A stretch of 64,000 nt of DNA from the NCBI GenBank assembly GCA_036971615.1, contig JAYKKR010000009.1:1426001-1490000 (forward strand). Reading direction: 5' to 3'. The position numbers and the translations under genes are program-made. The notes under the pieces are model-generated. The model did not search any database. It was given only the letters and a program-made list of their open reading frames with translations, and was not told where the DNA came from. This document shows positions 58,480 to 64,000 of the stretch, piece after piece; the first letter of the stretch is position 1; the number at the start of each line of letters is the position of its first letter. Origin of the DNA: Amyloporia xantha. Lineage: Eukaryota; Basidiomycota; Agaricomycetes; Polyporales; Adustoporiaceae.

Positions 58480-59673
58480 CTAGCTCTGTCCAGAAGATGC
58501 GCTGCCTGTCTCCAGGAGCATCTGATGGACGCGTCCTCCCTCTGCGGCAGAAAGCGTTTGAGCTATTCGCGCCCCCTCCACATTGGTGGCCTTCCACCAC
58601 AAGGCTTTCTCATATGTTCGGAGCTTGAGACCAGAACGCTTCGAATCGGCCAAGGAGACTTCCACTAACGAAAAGTACTCCAGCGACGGTATACTCTTCG
58701 CGAATTGTTCCGGGAAGCCCTGTACCGTCTTGACATCGGCGAAACTCGCATCGGTATTACGAGCGTCTAGAATATGTACGAAATGGCGTTTGTCGAAGCA
58801 GTGCTGAATGCATGTCACGCTCGATGTGTAAACGCATGATTCCTGCATCGTCTAAGTCAACCACGAGCGGATGAGGCAAGAAGCTAAGTGCTCACTAGCC
58901 ACGATGGGAGATCAAGAGGACCGTCAGGATGTTGCCATTTCTCCGTCCCAGAGATCACTACTACGAGATTTTGCAGTCTCTGTCCAGCGTTGACGAGATT
59001 TTGCCAGAAGGTGATATCTATATTGATAGATCGGGAGTCATGGATAAGTTCTACGAGCATTGAAAGCCAGAACGACAGTGACGGGATCTAAATTCCGTAC
59101 TGCATGGAACACATGCTCCCTGATATAACTATCGCTCAGACCAATCAGATCAGAAAACTCTACCGTGTCCATGCGGCACATTATACCGGAGAAGTGGAGG
59201 TCATTGGGAAACCCAATGACATGAGACAAGTGGGACCACATGATATCATTGTTCCTCGCCTCGCGATCCATGCTGGCACAGTTAATGATGACCGTCTGGA
59301 TATTGGGAAACAGATGCGCATGAAAGGCCATTGGAAGAAAGTCGTTGATGAGGGAGATAGACGTCATATTGGGCCACTGTTTGGAAAGACAAATCTCGGA
59401 CACCAACTCGGCAACAGAATGCAAGGTGTATTTAGGAGGGAAATACTTGAATTCGATGGACCGGACGCTGTCGATTGGGGAGATGCATCGAAGCAATTCA
59501 CCGAGGTTCTCGTGTACTGGCGATGATAGGGAGATCGATTGAGGAGCACTGCATAGTCTGTTCAGTACAGCGGCTGTTTTCAACCCGATACCGCCCAAGG
59601 CAATATGTGATAGATTCGGGAGCGCAGCCACCACGTCCCCTATGCGAGTACTTTCTTCCATGAGACGATCCAT
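58480..59673 (-). CDS. F-box/LRR-like protein (5' end unresolved)
   Basis: Resembles the mushroom F-box proteins that recruit targets to SCF ubiquitin ligases. Exons 59164-59673, 58896-59087 and 58480-58842 join by GT/AG introns. They give IGDVVAALPNLSHIALGGIG, then MDT|IPSLSFWLSMLVELIH, SINIDITFWQNLVNAGQRLQ, WQHPDGPLDLPSWL and finally SIPSLEYFSLVEVSLADSKR with KLRTYEKALWWKATN. Leucine-rich spacing and the EALWWKA-like C-terminus support the call. Upstream fragments (LLQDPKYVDFVRLRWVSMLG near 59800, and SQTKDVYRLLRTTSKFLPAT near 59930, an F-box-like helix) probably belong to the gene, but they are out of frame with each other, so it may be decaying. Confidence 0.5.
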
Positions 59674-60762
59674 AAGAGGTAGGCGCGGTTTCCTCTAACC
59701 GACAGCTTGCTCAAGGAGGTCCACGATGAGGGCAGCCGGTGTCAGGTGAACATGTCCTAGCATACTGACCCATCTCAGGCGAACAAAGTCCACGTACTTC
59801 GGATCCTGCAGAAGCATCACACCTGTTTAGATTCACAACATCCCTGTTTGAACATTCCCCGATGTGCACTTTGCCTTGTGGACTGTCGCGGGTAGAAATT
59901 TACTCGTCGTACGAAGCAACCGATAGACGTCTTTTGTCTGTGAGTGTTGATACTCTACAGAAAGCAGATTATCGAAATATCTCATACCTGTTCTGATACA
60001 GCGACTTGACTTGGAGGGCTTATAGAATCAGAAGTTGGATTGCTTTGTATTAACGACGTTCGAGGCTTTCAATGAAAATTAATTCCCCGGTGAAAGACCA
60101 CTTTTACTCGAAATTACTGACGCTAGGAATTTGATCGAGATGTGAAGTGGCATCCGTTGAATGGTTGAAGTAGATATGCCTGATGGTATGAGGGGAACAA
60201 GGTCCCCCATATAGCACGCTGATCTCCTATGGAATGGCGCTGGCACAGCCGTAGAGCAGAGGCGTACACATCATCTTGAGAGCTCAGCCATGCCACTGAA
60301 AGAAGACACTAGCCTACGAAGAGCATGCGCAAGTTGAATATGGGCGGCCAGTGGGCGGCGACACCGAAGATGGGAGCAGTAGTGCATTTAATGAGATTGC
60401 AGTGCCAGGACATGGATAGTCAAAGTGAAGAAATGTCGTGTTGACGCTGTGCGGAGGAGCTGTCGTCGGTGACCAGCTTTGGAACTAGAACGGTACCAAA
60501 CGGGACGGAGGGTCCACTCAGCCAGGCGCAACAGCATCCCTCTCCGAGTCAGACACCATGGTAGGACTCAAACATCCCAGCCTGAAATTCTTGATGCATT
60601 CCACGGGACTGACTTCTCGGTAAGAGGCAATACGCCCATGATCGTCTGGAAATACTTGGTGAACTTATCTGTGCGAATAAAGATCGGGGGCGTCTTGTTC
60701 GTACGATACGGGAACAGTGGGACCACAACATGATGCAATAAGATACGGAGTCATGGAAATGG
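59674..60762. other. Probable 5' part of F-box gene plus spacer
   Basis: The left quarter (to about 60000) holds F-box-like fragments. The rest shows no coding segment. Confidence 0.35.
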
Positions 60763-62130
60763 TCACAGAAACCTATCGAGCGCGAGAGGTATGGAATTGA
60801 TGGAGTTGGGTGGAATAACGCCGACCTCGGTTACCACCACTGGCACGGTCATACACGAGGGCGGCGTTAGGTCGTAGAGAGGATTGAGAGTCTCGGGGTT
60901 CCGTTGATTCTTGAGTCTTAACAATTCTCGGGGTTTCGTCAGGGGAATGAAGAAAACAAGTCCCCAATCGGAGCTAGCTCGTTCTTGGTAAAGCTGCACG
61001 TCTTCAGAAAATGTCCCGCAACACACGACTACTGGGGCTGAATGCCGTCTTATCATCATTGCGACCAAAGCAGTTCCTGCCCGAGAGAACACAGCCCCGT
61101 TGAGGTGTATTGAATGCGCTCCAACGAGATTTGTCGATACTTCGGTAATGACTGAATCCAGGGCTGGCAGGGGTGGATATGTACATTGGATACCGGGGGA
61201 GGAAACGATGGATAATAATTGTATGCCTTCAAGCATGGGCCTCGAGTCCACGACAATTACCGAGAAATTTCGCCCTTCCTCAAGCGCACCGAACAAGGCC
61301 TTCTCAACCACTGATGATCTTGCATAGGTGAGTATCACATCGCCGTCTTTGATCTGATTCTCCGCGGTATCTTAGATGACTTGGTCTGCCATGATAACCC
61401 GATCGCGAACGTCATGATCGGTCTTATTCTAGAGAGCATCCTTCGCGTCCTGTTCTGGCAGATCAATGTCCGACCAACTGATTTCACAACTTCAGCTGCC
61501 GGATGGAATTGCCCGTTGTCACAGACATAGGCCGAGCCGCAGCTAAATGGCTAATCTGCGGTGACAAATGTGTCATTAGATGGCAGGAACGCGTGTTGTT
61601 TGGGGGTGTGGAGTGAGTAGTCTTGTACAACGGTTTTGAATGCAGTCAATGTGACTATGTGGATTTGCACCTGTAATCTTGAACTCGGAGACCTGGAGCG
61701 CGATTGTCGGATGAATCTCGCCCTTGGCTATACTGACAGGTTTTGGAAGACCAAAATGAGCGAATATACGCAGGCCGCGCGTCTTGTTTGCGGATGCGTC
61801 TGCAGTTGCAATGGGCACTGCTTTCGTATCTTCGTAGTCGTAGCTGTCGACGGGGTCGTAAACCGAGCGGGTATAGCTTCTGCTGCCCGGCTTGCTCTCC
61901 GCGGAGCGGGAGTGTTTGAGGATGACGGTTGGTCCCTGCTTCCCATTCACTTGCTTGCCATTGATCCCGTTTGGTGCAGGGGGTACTTTAGCAGCTTTCG
62001 CCGCCCGTTGTCGCTGTTGCAGTTCGCGCCATTCCGCCTTGGTCATCTGTTTCTGAGATTTCTGCGGTGCGTGAGAGTGTTCCTCATTCTGGGGTTGGAC
62101 CTGAGTGTCCAGAGTGGCTGCAGGAGCCAT
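60763..62130 (-). pseudogene. GCD2: eIF2B delta subunit pseudogene
   Basis: Broken copy of the translation initiation factor eIF2B delta subunit, part of the GTP-exchange complex for eIF2. The N-terminal part (61576-62130) starts MAPAATLDTQVQPQNEEHSH, with MTKAEWRELQQRQRAAKAAK and LRIFAHFGLPKPVSIAKGEI. The next part (61580-61370) is shifted in frame and holds stops; one is a TAA at 61372-61374 directly before the segment that continues as KDGDVILTYARSSVVEKALF. The C-terminal part (60763-61338) is well preserved: SVIVVDSRPMLEGIQL, LVGAHSIHLNGAVFSRAGTA, LNPLYDLTPPSCMTV. The middle is shortened compared with the family. A functional gene is expected elsewhere. Confidence 0.88.
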
Positions 62131-62260
62131 GGCTGGCAGTAGATGACAAAACCGAGCAGCGTGTGTTGGGGCAGAACAGCTGCTCTCAGCACGTGGAGGA
62201 CGGGGGGGAGGGGGGCCTGATGCCTCTAGACAAATCGAGGCTATCAGTGCATGAACGAGG

Positions 62261-63484
62261 CTAGACAGGTATTTTCACCAACCGTAGCATGCTTGAGCGC
62301 GGACTGAATCTCTGGAATGTCCCTTCTGGGACGCCATCCCTCTGCGAAAAGCGTCTTCCTGTGCGCACGTCGTAGGTGAATAGATTCAAGATCTCATAGA
62401 GAAGCTTCTCCTTCCGTACGACACCTACCCAGCTCGCTATACTCTCATCCATTTCGAGCAGCTCCGCTCGGCGATGAGCACCGGTACTGTAAGGGGCCAT
62501 CTGTGAATACTTCAAGCGTGCGGCAACTTTACGCATCGATTCGGCCCGCTTATCAATGTTCGCGTCGATCGAATATAGAGTGGCGCCCATGGATTCGGCG
62601 ACCTTGCTATAGCCAGCAGCGTATCACCATGTGCGAAGATGATGAATACAATCTTGCGCGTCCCTTCTCCGGTGGCAGGGTTGACGAACGGCTCCACGAT
62701 GTCGGTGTGGTTCTTATGGAGACTACCGCGAAAGGTTCACCATAGAAGTCGCTCAAACATAGGCAGGCGTGCGCGATCTATGGTGCCAGCCACAAATCTA
62801 GATTTAAGGTCAACAACATGAGACCGCTGATTTGAAGGAGGGACGAACTCGAGGTCATACTGAGTTCCACTTACATATTGAGCTTCCCGGTCACCATGCT
62901 GCAGTAATGGAGCAGAAATTTCATCCATGGAATTCCTGACTTCAGGCTGATAACCCATAGCATGCGAAAGATATTGATGCTTTGTAAATGATGATGCCTG
63001 CGCCTGAGACTCGACCAAGGACGCACCCTCTCAAAAATATCGCTGTCTCTCGTAGCACATGACAAGCCTCTCCGAGCTCCTTGGTACGTTCGCACAGAAA
63101 TTGATGACTTTCGTGCACCTGTATCACTCTGGTCTCATACTCCTTAAGCTTGAGGTCCAGTTCGTCCATAGTTTGCGCAGCACAGTAAGAAGAGGCGCGG
63201 AATCGTACAGATGCCTAACAGGGATCTTGTCTTTTTCCTTCTCGATTTCGGTAGTGAACAATCTCACTCGGCGAGCCATCTCTTCGACGTGGCGAATCCG
63301 ACCGACGAAAGAACGTTGGAAGGGATTGACATCGGGGCTCAACTGTAAAAAACGCTCGCTTAAATATGTTCACGGATCGGGTAGGGAAACATGCGTCTTT
63401 GAACTGAACATTATCGGGTTCTCCTAGCTCTGCCACGGTATCACGGGATACTTCAGTTGGTATGAGAAACTGCACCAAACTCAT
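62261..63484 (-). pseudogene. VPH1: V-ATPase subunit a pseudogene (N-terminal half)
   Basis: Truncated, broken copy of the 100-kDa subunit a of the vacuolar proton pump. It starts MSLVQFLIPTEVSRDTVAEL. In order it then shows [127 protein letters not shown], and [20 protein letters not shown] with ASWVGVVRKEKLLYEILNLF. The frame changes after LYDSAPLLT and after HGDTLLA, and further breaks separate other pieces. Everything after about residue 400, including the whole membrane domain, is missing. Confidence 0.88.
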
Positions 63485-64000
63485 GTGCTCTGAGCCTGCA
63501 GATACATTCAGCACGCAGCTTAGATAAACATGATGAGTTTACTGACGAAACGCAGATGGATAGTCGTCCGCCATCCTGCCACGACAAGACGTACTGGACG
63601 ATTAGAGGGCTGACAATGACCTCAATGACGAGAACTGAGCGCGCCGACCGCTCCTGATCAGGCTGCGTGCGGCCTACTGTTTGTGCCCTGCAAGCGAGGC
63701 TGAATCTGATGATAAAGTGCTGTTACTATGAGTGTATCTAGGATCGAATGTTAATGGACTGTTCAATTACGTGCGTTCAACAGACTGAACCCGATCTCAC
63801 ACGAAGCTTGCGGACGGACCTTTAGTGATTCTATCCCATTTGACCGATACAAGACACGTGTACCAATTCCGTGTATTTGATCAAACCGAAGACATAGCAC
63901 CGTCTGTTAGAGTTAATGTGAGATCTTACTCCCGTGCTTGCATCTCAAAATACACCACATGTTTGATCCATTCTGGCGCTTCGACCCTATCACGTGCTTT
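63485..64000. other. 3' edge, no gene seen
   Basis: No coding segment is supported. Confidence 0.4.

Overview
This window looks like nuclear DNA from a wood-decaying Agaricomycete, probably a white-rot polypore. Genes carry many short introns (about 50-75 bp, GT..AG). Codon use is GC-rich. There is an AA14-type lytic polysaccharide monooxygenase with the hallmarks of white-rot fungi, an AT-hook/DUF6729 protein and a DUF4112 protein typical of mushrooms, and chromodomain Ty3/gypsy debris. No species call is possible from sequence alone.

Positions 1-40466 form a gene-rich block of about 15 mostly intact genes. From left to right these are: an OMA1-like mitochondrial metallopeptidase; a seven-helix membrane protein; cytochrome c oxidase subunit 4 (COX4/human COX5B type); a vacuolar Ca2+/H+ exchanger with a long serine-rich loop; the succinate dehydrogenase assembly factor SDHAF3/ACN9; cyanase; a DUF1479 oxygenase-like protein; a divergent beta-tubulin with a 9-nt micro-exon; the AA14 LPMO; a small unknown protein; a transketolase-family enzyme with an 8-nt micro-exon; the DUF6729 protein; a DUF4112 protein; an unknown proline/serine-rich protein; and an NRPS-like adenylation-thiolation-reductase (carboxylate or aminoadipate reductase type). 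Three of these act in mitochondria (OMA1-like, COX4, SDHAF3), but they are not arranged as an operon. Promoter-like TATA boxes sit 45-105 bp upstream of several starts.

Positions 40467-53250 are a transposon graveyard. A minus-strand chromodomain Ty3/gypsy 3' end (LTR remnant, integrase C-terminus, chromodomain) is split by a 1,348-bp DNA element with an AT duplication. Next come an unassigned minus-strand ORF and a plus-strand gag with a CCHC knuckle but no pol. An AT-rich stack of non-autonomous DNA elements follows. Three short MITEs and one 2.8-kb near-perfect palindrome all have CACTG..CAGTG ends and 3-bp target duplications. The palindrome carries a 576-bp solo LTR flanked by TCAAT in one arm only, which dates the LTR insertion as later than formation of the palindrome.

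Positions 53251-64000 are gene-poor and decayed. They hold an unknown mushroom-family gene, an F-box/LRR-like gene, and three minus-strand pseudogene fragments of housekeeping genes: allantoinase, eIF2B delta and V-ATPase subunit a. Each has internal stops, frame breaks or deletions. This suggests duplicated copies decaying beside a transposon-rich region, with functional copies expected elsewhere in the genome.
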